Source of the DNA: Liolophura sinensis | Lineage: Eukaryota > Mollusca > Polyplacophora > Chitonida > Chitonidae | Direction: 5' to 3' | Length of the DNA stretch: 64,000 bases | Assembly (NCBI RefSeq): GCF_032854445.1 | Contig: NW_027018155.1 | Location: forward strand, 1 to 64,000 | Part shown: positions 39,016 to 52,800 of the stretch, piece after piece | Position numbering within the stretch: the first letter of the stretch is position 1 | How the letters are laid out: the number at the start of each line of letters is the position of its first letter | Notes under the pieces: generated by a model | Told to the model about the DNA's origin: nothing | The model's database searches: none | Seen by the model: only the letters and a program-made list of their open reading frames with translations | Program-made: the position numbers and the translations under genes

Positions 39016-41212
39016 TTGCATTTTTGCCTGGTCTGTTTGTTAATTGAAATCGGCTACACTGTACTCTGTACAATCGCGACTGGTCATTACTATATTCAAC
39101 TTTTGACTATAAGTTATGTGCCCTTCGGTAGCCCAGAAGACGTCAAATCTTTGGGCCAAGCCCATTTAACTCACCCAGCAATTGTCTTACTTCTAAGTCC
39201 AAGACAATCTCAATGTCTTTATCTACGTGTAGAAAAACCAGACCATTTGTACATAAAAAACTCAAGGTACTTGATACAGTCTGCTGTAAAAAGTACAACT
39301 AAACACTGACCCACATTTATAAGGTGCCAAAAGATGTGGAATTGGACCAGGCATCGGCAGCTGTTAAAAAATTGCAAATATCCTTGGTTTCCATGGAGTA
39401 AGAGCCGTTGCTGGGCACGTGATTATGACATCAATGATCATTGATCTGTCGCTACAGCCAAAAGTATTGGTCGGAGAGCAACGCGGTTTGCACCATTCCA
39501 TTTCTCGTCACAAAATACGTCGGATTAGGCTCTTACTAGTAGCACTGGAACAGTTTTTCCACTTTTGCATTTTTGCTTCGTCTTTTTGTTAATTGAAATC
39601 GGCCAAACTGTACTCTGTACAATCGCGACTGGTCATTACTATATTCAACTTTTGACTATAAGTTATGTGCCCTTCGGTAGCCCAGAAGACGTCAAATCTT
39701 TGGGCTAAGCCCATTTAACTCACCCAGCAATTGTCTTACTTCTAAGTCCAAGACAATCTCAATGTCTTTATCTACGTGTAGAAAAACCAGACCATTTGTA
39801 CATAAAAAACACAAGGTACTTGATACAGTCTGCTGTAAAAAGTACAACTGAACACTAACCCACTTCAGTAAGGTGCCAAAAGATGCGGAATTGAGCCAGG
39901 CATCGGCAGCTGTTGAAAAATTGCAAATTTCCCTGGTTTCCATGGAGTAAGAGCCGTTGCTACGCACGTGATTTTGACATAAATGATTATTCAATTGTCG
40001 CTACAGGCAAAAGTATTGGTCGGAGAGCAACGCGGATTGCACCATTCGATTTCTCGTCACAAAATACGTCGGATTAGGCTCTTACTAGTAGCACTGGAAC
40101 AGTTTTTCCACTTTTGCATTTTTGCCTGGTCTTTTTGTTAATTGAAATCGGCTACACTGTACTCTGTACAATCGCGACTGGTCATTACTATATTCAACTT
40201 TTGACTATAAGTTATGTGCCCTTCGGTAGCCCAGAAGACCTGAAATCTTTGGGCCAAGCCCATTTAACTCACCCAGCAATTGTCTTACTTCTAAGTCCAA
40301 GACAATCTCAATGTCTTTATCTACGTGTAGAAAAACCAGACCATTTGTACATAAAAAAACACAAGGTACTTGATACAGTCTGCTGTAAAAAGTACAACTA
40401 AACACTGACCCACATTTTTAAGGTGCCAAAAGATGCAGAATTGGGCCAGGGATCGGCAGCTGTTAAAAAATTGCAAATATCCCTGGTTTCCATGGAGTAA
40501 GACCCGTTGCTGGGCACGTGATTATGACATCAATGATCATTGATCTGTCGCTACAGCCAAAAGTATTGGTCGGAGAGCAACGCGGTTTGCACCATTCGAT
40601 TTCTCGTCACAAAATACGTCGGATTAGCCTCTTACTAGTAGCACTGGAACAGTTTTTCCACTTTTGCATTTTTGCCTGGTCTTTTTGTTAATTGAAATCG
40701 GCTACACTGTACTCTGTACAATCGCGACTGGTCATTACTATATTCAACTTTTGACTATAAGTTATGTGCCCTTCGGTAGCCCAGAAGACCTGAAATCTTT
40801 GGGCCAAGCCCATTTAACTCACCCAGCAATTGCCTTACTTCTAAGTGCAAGACAATCTCAATGTCTTTATCTACGTGTAGAAAAACCACACCATTTGTAC
40901 GTGAAAACCACAAGGTACTTGATACAGTCTGCTGTAAAAAGTACAACTGAACACTGACCCACTTCAGTAAGGTGCCAAAAGATGCGGAATTGAGCCAGGC
41001 ATCGGCAGCTGTTGAAAAATTGCAAATTTCCCTGGTTTCCATGGAGTAAGAGCCGTTGCTGGGCACGTGATTATGACATAAATGATCATTCAATTGTCAC
41101 TACAGCCAAAAGTATTGGTCGGAGAGCAACGCGGTTTGCACCATTCGATTTCTCGTCACAAAATACGTCGGATTAGCCTCTTACCAGCAGCACTGGAACA
41201 GTTTTTCCACTT
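39016..41212 (+). repeat. Monomers 72-75, alternating C and A
   Basis: Starts are 39016, 39565, 40114 and 40664; types C A C A. Markers such as GATCTGTCGC and AAATATCC accompany the C units. The A unit at 39565 has private changes (GGCCAAACTG, AATGATTATT). The block leads into the tetramer that follows. Confidence 0.78.
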
Positions 41213-44200
41213 TTGCATTTTTACCTGGTCTTTTTGTTAATTGAAATCGGCTACACTGTACTCTGTACAATCGCGACTGGTCATTACTATATTCAACTTT
41301 TGACTATAAGTTATGTGCCCTTCGGTAGCCCAGAAGACGTCAAATCTTTCGGCCAAGCCCATTTAACTCACCCAGCAATTGTCTTACTTCTAAGTCCAAG
41401 ACAATCTCAATGTCTTTATCTACGTGTAGAAAAACCAGACCATTTGTACATAAAAAACACAAGGTACTTGATACAGTCTGCTGTAAAAAGTACAACTAAA
41501 CACTAACCCACATTTTTAAGGTGCCAAAAGATGCAGAATTGGGCCAGGCATCGGCAGCTGTTAAAAAATTGCAAATATCCCTGGTTTCCATGGAGTAAGA
41601 GCCGTTGCTGGGCACGTGATTATGACATCAATGATCAATCAATTGTCGCTACAGCCAAAAGTATTGGTCGGAAAGCAACGCGGTTTGCACCATTCGATTT
41701 CTCGTCACAAAATACGTCGGATTAGCCTCTTACCAGCAGCACTGGAACAGTTTTTCCACTTTTGCATTTTTGCCTGGTCTTTTTGTTAATTGAAATCGGC
41801 TACACAGTACTCTGTACAATCGCGACTGGTCATTACTATATTCAACTTTTGACTATAAGTTATGTGCCCTTCGATAGCTCAGAAGACGTCAAATCTTTGG
41901 GCCAAGCCCATTTAACTCACCCAGCAATTGCCTTACTTCTAAGTCCAAGACAATCTCAATGTCTTTATCTACGTGTAGAAAAACCACACCATTTGTACGT
42001 GTAAACCACAAGGTACTTGATACAGTCTGCTGTAAAAAGTACAACTGAACACTGACCCACTTCAGTAAGGTGCCAAAAGATGCGGAATTGAGCCAGGCAT
42101 CGGCAGCTGTTGAAAAATTGCAAATTTCCCTGGTTTCCATGGAGTAAGAGCCGTTGCTGGGCACGTGATTATGACATAAATGATCATTCAATTGTCACTA
42201 CAGCAAAAAGTATTGGTCGGAGAGCAACGCGGATTGCACCATTCGATTTCTCGTCACAAAATACGTCGGATTAGCCTCTTACCAGCAGCACTGGAACAGT
42301 TTTTCCACTTTTGCATTTTTACCTGGTCTTTTTGTTAATTGAAATCGGCTACACTGTACTCTGTACAATCGCGACTGGTCATTACTATATTCAACTTTTG
42401 ACTATAAGTTATGTGCCCTTCGGTAGCCCAGAAGACCTGAAATATTTGGGCTAAGCCCATTTAACTCACCCAGCAATTGCCTTACTTCTAAGTCCAAGAC
42501 AATCTCAATGTCTTTATCTACGTGTAGAAAAACCAGACCATTTGTACATAAAAAACACAAGGTACTTGATACAGTCTGCTGTAAAAAGTACAACTAAACA
42601 CTGACCCACATTTATAAGGTGCCAAAAGATGTGGAATTGGGCCAGGCATCGGCAGCTGTTAAAAAATTGCAAATATCCCTGGTTTCCATGGAGTAAGAGC
42701 CGTTGCTGGGCACGTGATTATGACATCAATGATCATTGATCTGTCGCTACAGCCAACAGTATTGGTCGGAGAGCAACGCGGATTGCACCATTCGATTTCT
42801 CGTCACAAAATACGTCGGATTAGCCTCTTACCAGTAGCACTGGAACAGTTTTTCCACTTTTGCATTTTTGCTTCGTCTTTTTGTTAATTGAAATCGGCTA
42901 CACTGTACTCTGTACAATCGCGACTGGTCATTACTATATTCAACTTTTGACTATAAGTTATGTGCCCTTCGGTAGCCCAGAAGACGTCAAATCTTTGGGC
43001 TAAGCCCATTTAACTCACCCAGCAATTGCCTTACTTCTAAGTGCAAGACAATCTCAATGTCTTTATCTACGTGTAGAAAGACCAGACCATTTGTACGTGA
43101 AAAACACAAGGTACTTGATACAGTCTGCTGTAAAAAGTACAACTGAACACTAACCCACTTCAGTAAGGTGCCAAAAAATGCGGAATTGAGCCAGGCATCG
43201 GCAGCTGTTGAAAAATTGCAAATTTCCCTGGTTTCCATGGAGTAAGAGCCGTTGCTACGCACGTGATTTTGACATAAATGATCATTCAATTGTCGCTACA
43301 GCCAAAAGTATTGGTCGGAGAGCAACGCGGATTGCGCCATTCGATTTCTCGTCACAAAATATGTCGGATTAGGCTCTTACTAGTAGCACTGGAACAGTTT
43401 TTCCACTTTTGCATTTTTGCCTGGTCTTTTTGTTAATTGAAATCGGCTACACTGTACTCTGTACAATCGCGACTGGTCATTACTATATTCAACTTTTGAC
43501 TATAAGTTATGTGCCCTTCGGTAGCCCAGAAGACCTGAAATCTTTGGGCCAAGCCCATTTAACTCACCCAGCAATTGTCTTACTTCTAAGTGCAAGACAA
43601 TCTCAATGTCTTTATCTACGTGTAGAAAAACCAGACCATTTGTACATAAAAAACACAAGGTACTTGATACAGTCTGCTGTAAAAAGTACAACTAAACACT
43701 GACCCACATTATTAAGGTGCCAAAAGATGCAGAATTGGGCCAGGCATCGGCAGCTGTTAAAAAATTGCAAATATCCCTGGTTTCCATGGAGTAAGAGCCG
43801 TTGCTGGGCACGTGATTATGACATCAATGATCAATCAATTGTCGCTACAGCCAAAAGTATTGGTCAGAAAGCAACGCGGTTTGCACCATTCGATTTCTCG
43901 TCACAAAATACGTCGGATTAGCCTCTTACCAGCAGCACTGGAACAGTTTTTCCACTTTTGCATTTTTGCCTGGTCTTTTTGTTAATTGAAATCGGCTACA
44001 CTGTACTCTGTACAATCGCGACTGGTCATTACTATATTCAACTTTTGACTATAAGTTATGTGCCCTTCGGTAGCTCAGAAGACGTCAAATCTTTGGGCTA
44101 AGCCCATTTAACTCACCCAGCAATTGCCTTACTTCTAAGTGCAAGACAATCTCAATGTCTTTATCTACGTGTAGAAAAACCACACCATTTGTACGTGAAA

Positions 44201-45604
44201 ACCACAAGGTACTTGATACAGTCTGCTGTAAAAAGTACAACTGAACACTGACCCACTTCAGTAAGGTGCCAAAAGATGCGGAATTGAGCCAGGCATCGGC
44301 AGCTGTTGAAAAATTGCAAATTTCCCTGGTTTCCATGGAGTAAGAGCCGTTGCTGGGCACGTGATTATGACATAAATGATCATTCAATTGTCACTACAGC
44401 AAAAAGTATTGGTCGGAGAGCAACGCGGATTGCACCATTCGATTTCTCGTCACAAAATACGTCGGATTAGCCTCTTACCAGCAGCACTGGAACAGTTTTT
44501 CCACTTTTGCATTTTTACCTGGTCTTTTTGTTAATTGAAATCGGCTACACTGTACTCTGTACAATCGCGACTGGTCATTACTATATTCAACTTTTGACTA
44601 TAAGTTATGTGCCCTTCGGTAGCCCAGAAGACCTGAAATATTTGGGCTAAGCCCATTTAACTCACCCAGCAATTGCCTTACTTCTAAGTCCAAGACAATC
44701 TCAATGTCTTTATCTACGTGTAGAAAAACCAGACCATTTGTACATAAAAAACACAAGGTACTTGATACAGTCTGCTGTAAAAAGTACAACTAAACACTGA
44801 CCCACATTTATAAGGTGCCAAAAGATGTGGAATTGGGCCAGGCATCGGCAGCTGTTAAAAAATTGCAAATATCCCTGGTTTCCATGGAGTAAGAGCCGTT
44901 GCTGGGCACGTGATTATGACATCAATGATCATTGATCTGTCGCTACAGCCAACAGTATTGGTCGGAGAGCAACGCGGATTGCACCATTCGATTTCTCGTC
45001 ACAAAATACGTCGGATTAGCCTCTTACCAGTAGCACTGGAACAGTTTTTCCACTTTTGCATTTTTGCTTCGTCTTTTTGTTAATTGAAATCGGCTACACT
45101 GTACTCTGTACAATCGCGACTGGTCATTACTATATTCAACTTTTGACTATAAGTTATGTGCCCTTCGGTAGCCCAGAAGACGTCAAATCTTTGGGCTAAG
45201 CCCATTTAACTCACCCAGCAATTGCCTTACTTCTAAGTGCAAGACAATCTCAATGTCTTTATCTACGTGTAGAAAAACCAGACCATTTGTACATTAAAAA
45301 CACAAGGTACTTGATACAGTCTGCTGTAAAAAGTACAACTAAACACTGACCCACATTTTTAAGGTGCCAAAAGATGCAGAATTGGGCCAGGCATCGGCAG
45401 CTGTTAAAAAATTGCAAATATCCCTGGTTTCCATGGAGTAAGAGCCGTTGCTACGCACGTGATTATGACATAAATTATCATTCAATTGTCACTACAGCCA
45501 AAAGTATTGGTCGGAGAGCAACGCGGTTTGCACCATTCGATTTCTCGTCACAAAATACGTCGGATTAGGCTCTTACTAGTAGCACTGGAACAGTTTTTCC
45601 ACTT
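41213..45604 (+). repeat. Monomers 76-83, tetrameric HOR of 2,196 bp
   Basis: Starts are 41213, 41762, 42311, 42860, 43409, 43958, 44507 and 45056. Rare variants repeat exactly 2,196 bp apart: GATCAATCAATTG (41634 and 43829), AGCTCAG (41876 and 44072), CAGCAAAAAG (42203 and 44399), GAAATATTTGG (about 42439 and 44635) and CAGCCAACAG (about 42751 and 44947). Good agreement spans about 41.5-45.25 kb, so close to two tandem copies are present. Confidence 0.87.
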
Positions 45605-46154
45605 TTGCATTTTTGCCTGGTCTTTTTGTTAATTGAAATCGGCTACACTGTACTCTGTACAATTGCGACTGGTCATTACTATATTCAACTTTTGATTATA
45701 AGTTATGTGCCCTTCGGTAGCCCAGAAGACGTCAAATCTTTGGGGTAAGCCCATTTAACTCACCCAGCAATTGCCTTACTTCTAAGTGCAAGACAATCTC
45801 AATTTCTTTATCTACGTGTAGAAAAACCAGACCATTTGTGCGTGAAAAACACAAGGTACTTGATACAGTCTGCTGTAAAAAGTACAACTGAACACTAACC
45901 CACTTCAGTAAGGTGCCAAAAGATGCGGAATTGAGCCAGGCATCGGCAGCTGTTGAAAAATTGCAAATTTTCCCTGGTTTCCATGGAGTAAGAGCCGTTG
46001 CTACGCACGTGATTTTGACATAAATGATCATTCAATTGTCGCTACAGCCAAAAGTATTGGTCGGAGAGCAACGCGGATTGCACCATTCGTTTCTCTCGTC
46101 ACAAAATACGTCGGATTAGCTCTTACTAGTAGCACTGAACAGTTTTTTCCACTT

Positions 46155-46648
46155 TTGCATTTTTGCCTGGTCTTTTTGTTAATTGAAATCGGCTACACTG
46201 TACTCTGTACAATCGCGACTGGTCATTACTATATTCAACTTTTGACTATAAGTTATGTGCCCTTCGGTAGCCCAGAAGACCTGAAATCTTTGGGCTAAGC
46301 CCATTTAACTCACCCAGCAATTGCCTTACTTCTAAGTGCAAGACAATCTCAATGTCTTTATCTACGTGTAGAAAAACCAGACCATTTGTACGTGAAAAAC
46401 ACAAGGCACTTGATACAGTCTGCTGTAAAAAGTACAACTGACCACAGACCCACATGAATAAGGTGCCAAAAGATGCGGAATTTGAGCCAGGCATCGGCAG
46501 CTGTTAAAAAATTGCAAATTTCCCTGGTTTCCATGGAGTAAGAGGCCGCGCTGGTCGGAGAGCAACGCGGATTGCACCATTCGATTTCTCGTCACAAAAT
46601 ACGTCGGATTAGGCTCTTACTAGTAGCACTGGAACAGTTTTTCCACTT
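46155..46648 (+). repeat. Shortened type B monomer 1 (494 bp)
   Basis: The phase interval is 494 bp. GGCCGCGCTGGTCGG replaces the usual sequence from GCCGTTGCT to GGTCGG. The lost part includes CACGTG and AATGATCATT. Local one-base differences (GAATTTGAG, AGAGGCCG) add to the deletion. The CCGCG at 46546-46550 and CGCGG at 46566-46570 form a new 5-bp dyad. Confidence 0.9.
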
Positions 46649-47752
46649 TTGCATTTTTGTCTGGTCTTTTTGTTAATTGAAATCGGCTACACTGTACTCT
46701 GTACAATCGCGACTGGTCATTACTATATTCAACTTTTGACTATAAGTTATATGCCCTTCGGTAGCCCAGAAGACCTGAAATCTTTTGGGCCAAGCCCATT
46801 TAACTCACCCAGCAATTGTCTTACTTCTAAGTCCAAGACAATCTCAATGTCTTTATCTACGTGTAGAAAAAACCAGACCATTTGTACATAAAAAACACAA
46901 GGTACTTGATACAGTCTGCTGTAAAAAGTACAACTAAACACTGACACAACATTTTAAGGTGCCAAAAGATGCAGAATTGGGACCAGGCATCGGCAGCTGT
47001 TAAAAAATTGCAAATATCCCTGGTTTCCATGGAGTAAGAGCCGTTGCTACGCACGTGATTATGACATAAATGATCATTCAATTGTCACTACAGCCAAAAG
47101 TATTGGTCGGATGAGCAACGCGGTTTGCACCATTCGATTTCTCGTCACAAAATACGTCGGATTAGCCTCTTACCAGCAGCACTGGAACAGTTTTTTCACT
47201 TTTGCATTTTTACCTGGTCTTTTTGTTAATTGAAATCGGCTACACTGTACTCTGTACAATCGCGACTGGTCATTACTATATTCAACTTTTGACTATAAGT
47301 TATGTGCCCTTCGTAGCCCAGAAGACGTCAAATCTTTGGGCTAAGCCCATTTAACTCACCCAGCAATTGCCTTACTTCTAAGTGCAAGACAATCTCAATT
47401 TCTTTATCTACGTGTAGAAAAAACCAGACCATTTGTACGTGAAAAACACAAGGTACTTGATACAGTCTGCTGTAAAAAGTACAACTAAACACTAACCCAC
47501 TTCAGTAAGGTGCCAAAAGATGCGGAATTGAGCCAGGCATCGGCAGCTGTTGAAAAATTGCAAATTTCCCCTGGTTTCCATGGAGTAAGAGCCGTTGCTA
47601 CGCACGTGATTTTGACATAAATGATCATTCAATTGTCGCTACAGCCAAAAGTATTGGTCGGAGAGCAACGCGGAATTGCACCATTCGTTTTCTCGTCACA
47701 AATACGTCGGATTAGGCTCTTACTAGTAGCACTGGAACAGTTTTTCCACTTT

Positions 47753-48241
47753 TTGCATTTTTGCTGGTCTTTTTGTTAATTGAAATCGGCTACACTGTAC
47801 TCTGTAACAATCGCGACTGGTCATTACTATATTCAACTTTTGACTATAAGTTATGTGCCCTTCGGTAGCCCAGAAGACCTGAAATCTTTGGGCTAAGCCC
47901 ATTTAACTCACCCAGCAATTGCCTACTTCTAAGTGCAAGACAATCTCAATGTCTTTATCTACGTGTAGAAAAACCAGACCATTTGGTACGTGAAAAACAC
48001 AAGGTACTTGATACAGTCTGCTGTAAAAAGTACAGACCACAGACCCACATGAATAAGGTGCCAAAAGATGCGGAATTGAGCCAGGCATCGGCAGCTGTTA
48101 AAAAATTGCAAATTTCCCTGGTTTCCATGGAGTAAGAGCCGCGCTGGTCGGAGAGCAACGCGGATTGCACCATTCGATTTCTCGTCACAAAATACGTCGG
48201 ATTAGGCTCTTACTAGTAGCACTGGAACAGTTTTTCCACTT
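47753..48241 (+). repeat. Shortened type B monomer 2 (489 bp)
   Basis: Same deletion junction as the other short copies, with CCGCG at 48139-48143 and CGCGG at 48159-48163. It is the shortest because GTACAGACC near 48032 has lost a few further bases and other one-base deletions occur. Confidence 0.9.
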
Positions 48242-49340
48242 TTGCATTTTTGCCTGGTCTTTTTGTTAATTGAAATCGGCTACACTGTACTCTGTACAAT
48301 CGCGACTGGTCATTACTATATTCAACTTTTGACTATAAGTTATGTGCCCTTCGGTAGCCCAGAAGACCTGAAATCTTTGGGCCAAGCCCATTTAACTCAC
48401 CCAGCAATTGTCTTACTTCTAAGTCCAAGACAATCTCAATGTCTTTATCTACGTGTAGAAAAACCAGACCATTTGTACATAAAAAACACAAGGTACTTGA
48501 TACAGTCTGCTGTAAAAAGTACAACTAAACACTGACACACATTTTTAAGGTGCCAAAAGATGCAGAATTGGGACAGGCATCGGCAGCTGTTAAAAAATTG
48601 CAAATATCCCTGGTTTCCATGGAGTAAGAGCCGTTGCTACGCACGTGATTATGAAATAAATGATCATTCAATTGTCACTACAGCCAAAAGTATTGGTCGG
48701 AGAGCAACGCGGTTTGCACCATTCGATTTCTCGTCACAAAATACGTCGGATTAGCCTCTTACCAGCAGCACTGGAACAGTTTTTTCACTTTTGCATTTTT
48801 ACCTGGTCTTTTTGTTAATTGAAATCGGCTACACTGTACTCTGTACAATCGCGACTGGTCATTACTATATTCAACTTTTGACTATAAGTTATGTGCCCTT
48901 CGGTAGCCCAGAAGACGTCAAATCTTTTGGGCTAAGCCCATTTAACTCACCCAGCAATTGCCTTACTTCTAAGTGCAAGACAATCTCAATTTCTTTATCT
49001 ACGTGTAGAAAAACCAGACCATTTGTACGTGAAAAACACAAGGTACTTGATACAGTCTGCTGTAAAAAGTACAACTAAACACTAACCCACTTCAGTATGG
49101 TGCCAAAAGATGCGGAATTGAGCCAGGCATCGGCAGCTGTTGAAAAATTGCAAATTTCCCTGGTTTCCATGGAGTAAGAGCCGTTGCTACGCACGTGATT
49201 TTGACATAAATGATCATTCAATTGTCGCTACAGCCAAAAGTATTGGTCGGAGAGCAACGCGGATTGCACCATTCGTTTTCTCGTCACAAAATACGTCGGA
49301 TTAGGCTCTTACTAGTAGCACTGGAACAGTTTTTCCACTT

Positions 49341-49834
49341 TTGCATTTTTGCCTGGTCTTTTTGTTAATTGAAATCGGCTACACTGTACTCTGTACAATC
49401 GCGACTGGTCATTACTATATTCAACTTTTGACTATAAGTTATGTGCCCTTCGGTAGCCCAGAAGACCTGAAATCTTTGGGCTAAGCCCATTTAACTCACC
49501 CAGCAATTGCCTTACTTCTAAGTGCAAGACAATCTCAATGTCTTTATCTACGTGTAGAAAAACCAGACCATTTGTACGTGAAAAACACAAGGTACTTGAT
49601 ACAGTCTGCTGTAAAAAGTACAACTGACCACAGACCCACATGAATAAGGTGCCAAAAGATGCGGAATTGAGCCAGGCATCGGTAGCTGTTAAAAAATTGC
49701 AAATTTCCCTGGTTTCCATGGAGTAAGAGCCGCGCTGGTCGGAGAGCAACGCGGATTGCACCATTCGATTTCTCGTCACAAAAATACGTCGGATTAGGCT
49801 TTTACTAGTAGCACTGGAACAGTTTTTTCCACTT
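49341..49834 (+). repeat. Shortened type B monomer 3 (494 bp)
   Basis: Same junction, with CCGCG at 49730-49734 and CGCGG at 49750-49754. It carries ATCGGTAGCTG and GGCTTTTACTAG, two variants shared only with the short copies at 51484 and 55763. This defines a subgroup of short monomers. Confidence 0.9.
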
Positions 49835-52800
49835 TTGCATTTTTGCCTGGTCTTTTTTGTTAATTGAAATCGGCTACACTGTACTCTGTACAATCGCGAC
49901 TGGTCATTACTATATTCAACTTTTGACTATAAGTTATGTGCCCTTCGGTAGGCCCAGAAGACCTGAAATCTTTGGGCCAAGCCAATTTAACTCACCCAGC
50001 AATTGTCTTACTTCTAAGTCCAAGACAATCTCAATGTCTTTATCTACGTGTAGAAAAACCAGACCATTTGTACAAAAAAAACACAAGGTACTTGATACAG
50101 TCTGCTGTAAAAAGTACAACTAAACACTGACCCACATTTTTAAGGTGCCAAAAGATGCGGAATTGGGCCAGGGATCGGCAGCTGTTAAAAAATTGCAAAT
50201 ATCCCTGGTTTCCATGGAGTAAGAGCCGTTGCTACGCACGTGATTATGACATAAATGATCATTCAATTGTCACTACAGCCAAAAGTATTGGTCGGAGAGC
50301 AACGCGGTTTGCACCATTCGATTTCTCGTCACAAAATACGTCGGATTAGACTCTTACCAGCAGCACTGGAACAGTTTTTCCACTTTTGCATTTTTACCTG
50401 GTCTTTTTGTTAATTGAAATCGGCTACACTGTACTCTGTACAATCGCGACTGGTCATTACTATATTCAACTTTTGACTATAAGTTATGTGCCCTTCGGTA
50501 GCCCAGAAGACCTGAAATCTTTGGGCTAAGCCCATTTAACTCACCCAGCAATTGCCTTATTTCTAAGTGCAAGACAATCTCAATGTCTTTATCTACGTGT
50601 AGAAAAACCAGACCATTTGTACATTAAAAACACAAGGTACTTGATACAGTCTGCTGTAAAAAGTACAACTAAACACTGACCCACATTTATAAGGTGCCAA
50701 AAGATGTGGAATTGGGCCAGGCATCGGCAGCTGTTAAAAAATTGCAAATATCCCTGGTTTCCATGGAGTAAGAGCCGTTGCTGGGCACGTGATTATGACA
50801 TAAATGATCATTGATCTGTCGCTACAGCCAAAAGTATTGGTCGGAGAGCAACGCGGTTTGCACCATTCGATTTCTCGTCACAAAATACGTCGGATTAGCC
50901 TCTTACTAGTAGCACTGGAACAGTTTTTCCACTTTTGCATTTTTGCCTGGTCTTTTTGTTAATTGAAATCGGCTAAACTGTACTCTGTACAATCGCGACT
51001 GGTCATTACTATATTCAACTTTTGACTATAAGTTATGTGCCCTTCGGTAGCCCAGAAGACCTGAAATCTTTGGGCTAAGCCCATTTAACTCACCCAGCAA
51101 TTGTCTTACTTCTAAGTCCAAGACAATCTCAATGTCTTTATCTACGTGTAGAAAAACCACACCATTTGTACATAAAAAACACAAGGTACTTGATACAGTC
51201 TGCTGTAAAAAGTACAACTAAACACTGACCCACATTTTTAAGGTGCCAAAAGATGCAGGATTGGGCCAGGCATCGGCAGCTGTTAAAAAATTGCAAATAT
51301 CCCTGGTTTCCATGGAGTAAGAGCCGTTGCTACGCACGTGATTATGACATAAATTATCATTCAATTGTCACTACAGCCAAAAGTAATGGTCGGAGAGCAA
51401 CGCGGTTTGCACCATTCGATTTCTCGTCACAAAATACGTCGGATTAGCCTCTTACCAGCAGCACTGAAACAGTTTTTCCACTTTTGCATTTTTACCTGGT
51501 CTTTTTGTTAATTGAAATCGGCTACACTGTACTCTGTACAATTGCGACTGGTCATTACTATATTCAACTTTTGACTATAAGTTATGTGCCCTTCGGTAGC
51601 CCAGAAGACCTGAAATCTTTGGGCTAAGCCCATTTAACTCACCCAGCAATTGCCTTACTTCTAAGTGCAAGACAATCTCAATGTCTTTATCTACGTGTAG
51701 AAAAACCAGACCATTTGTACGTGAAAAACACAAGGTACTTGATACAGTCTGCTGTAAAAAGTACAACTGACCACAGACCCACATGAATAAGGTGCCAAAA
51801 GATGCGGAATTGAGCCAGGCATCGGTAGCTGTTAAAAAATTGCAAATTTCCCTGGTTTCCATGGAGTAAGAGCCGCGCTGGTCGGAGAGCAACGCGGATT
51901 GCACCATTCGATTTCTCGTCACAAAATACGTCGGATTAGGCTTTTACTAGTAGCACTGGAACAGTTTTTCCACTTTTGCATTTTTGCCTGGTCTTTTTGT
52001 TAATTGAAATCGGCTACACTGTACTCTGTACAATCGCGACTGGTCATTACTATATTCAACTTTTGACTATAAGTTATGTGCCCTTCGGTAGCCCAGAAGA
52101 CCTGAAATCTTTGGGCCAAGCCAATTTAACTCACCCAGCACCTGTCTTACTTCTAAGTCCAAGACAATCTCAATGTCTTTATCTACGTGTAGAAAAACCA
52201 GACCATTTGTACAAAAAAAACACAAGGTACTTGATACAGTCTGCTGTAAAAAGTACAACTAAACACTGACCCACATTTTTAAGGTGCCAAAAGATGCGGA
52301 ATTGGGCCAGGGATCGGCAGCTGTTAAAAAATTGCAAATATCCCTGGTTTCCATGGAGTAAGAGCCGTTGCTACGCACGTGATTATGACATAAATGATCA
52401 TTCAATTGTCACTACAGCCAAAAGTATTGGTCGGAGAGCAACGCGGTTTGCACCATTCGATTTCTCGTCACAAAATACGTCGGATTAGACTCTTACCAGC
52501 AGCACTGGAACAGTTTTTCCACTTTTGCATTTTTACCTGGTCTTTTTGTTAATTGAAATCGGCTACACTGTACTCTGTACAATCGCGACTGGTCATTACT
52601 ATATTCAACTTTTGACTATAAGTTATGTGCCCTTCGGTAGCCCAGAAGACCTGAAATCTTTGGGCTAAGCCCATTTAACTCACCCAGCAATTGCCTTATT
52701 TCTAAGTGCAAGACAATCTCAATGTCTTTATCTACGTGTAGAAAAACCAGACCATTTGTACATTAAAAACACAAGGTACTTGATACAGTCTGCTGTAAAA

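Larger units (their letters stand above)
45605..49834 (+). repeat. Monomers 84-91, ~1,590-bp trimers A / short B / C, indel-rich
   Basis: Starts are 45605, 46155, 46649, 47202, 47753, 48242, 48791 and 49341. The order is A, short B, C repeated, ending with A and short B at 48791-49834. The stretch 46.1-48.1 kb holds many single-base indels: CTGTAACAATCG, CACAAATACG, TTCGTAGCCC, GCCTACTTC, GAATTTGAG and GGATGAGC. Equivalent monomers at 53.6-56.3 kb are clean. Assembly or consensus error is therefore a real alternative to true divergence. Confidence 0.82.

Noticed and set aside
49432-49893. Longer minus-strand frame of about 153 codons
   Set aside because: It spans a monomer boundary only because the 57-bp deletion in the short monomer removes an intervening stop and a one-base indel adjusts the frame. 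Other short copies give different lengths.
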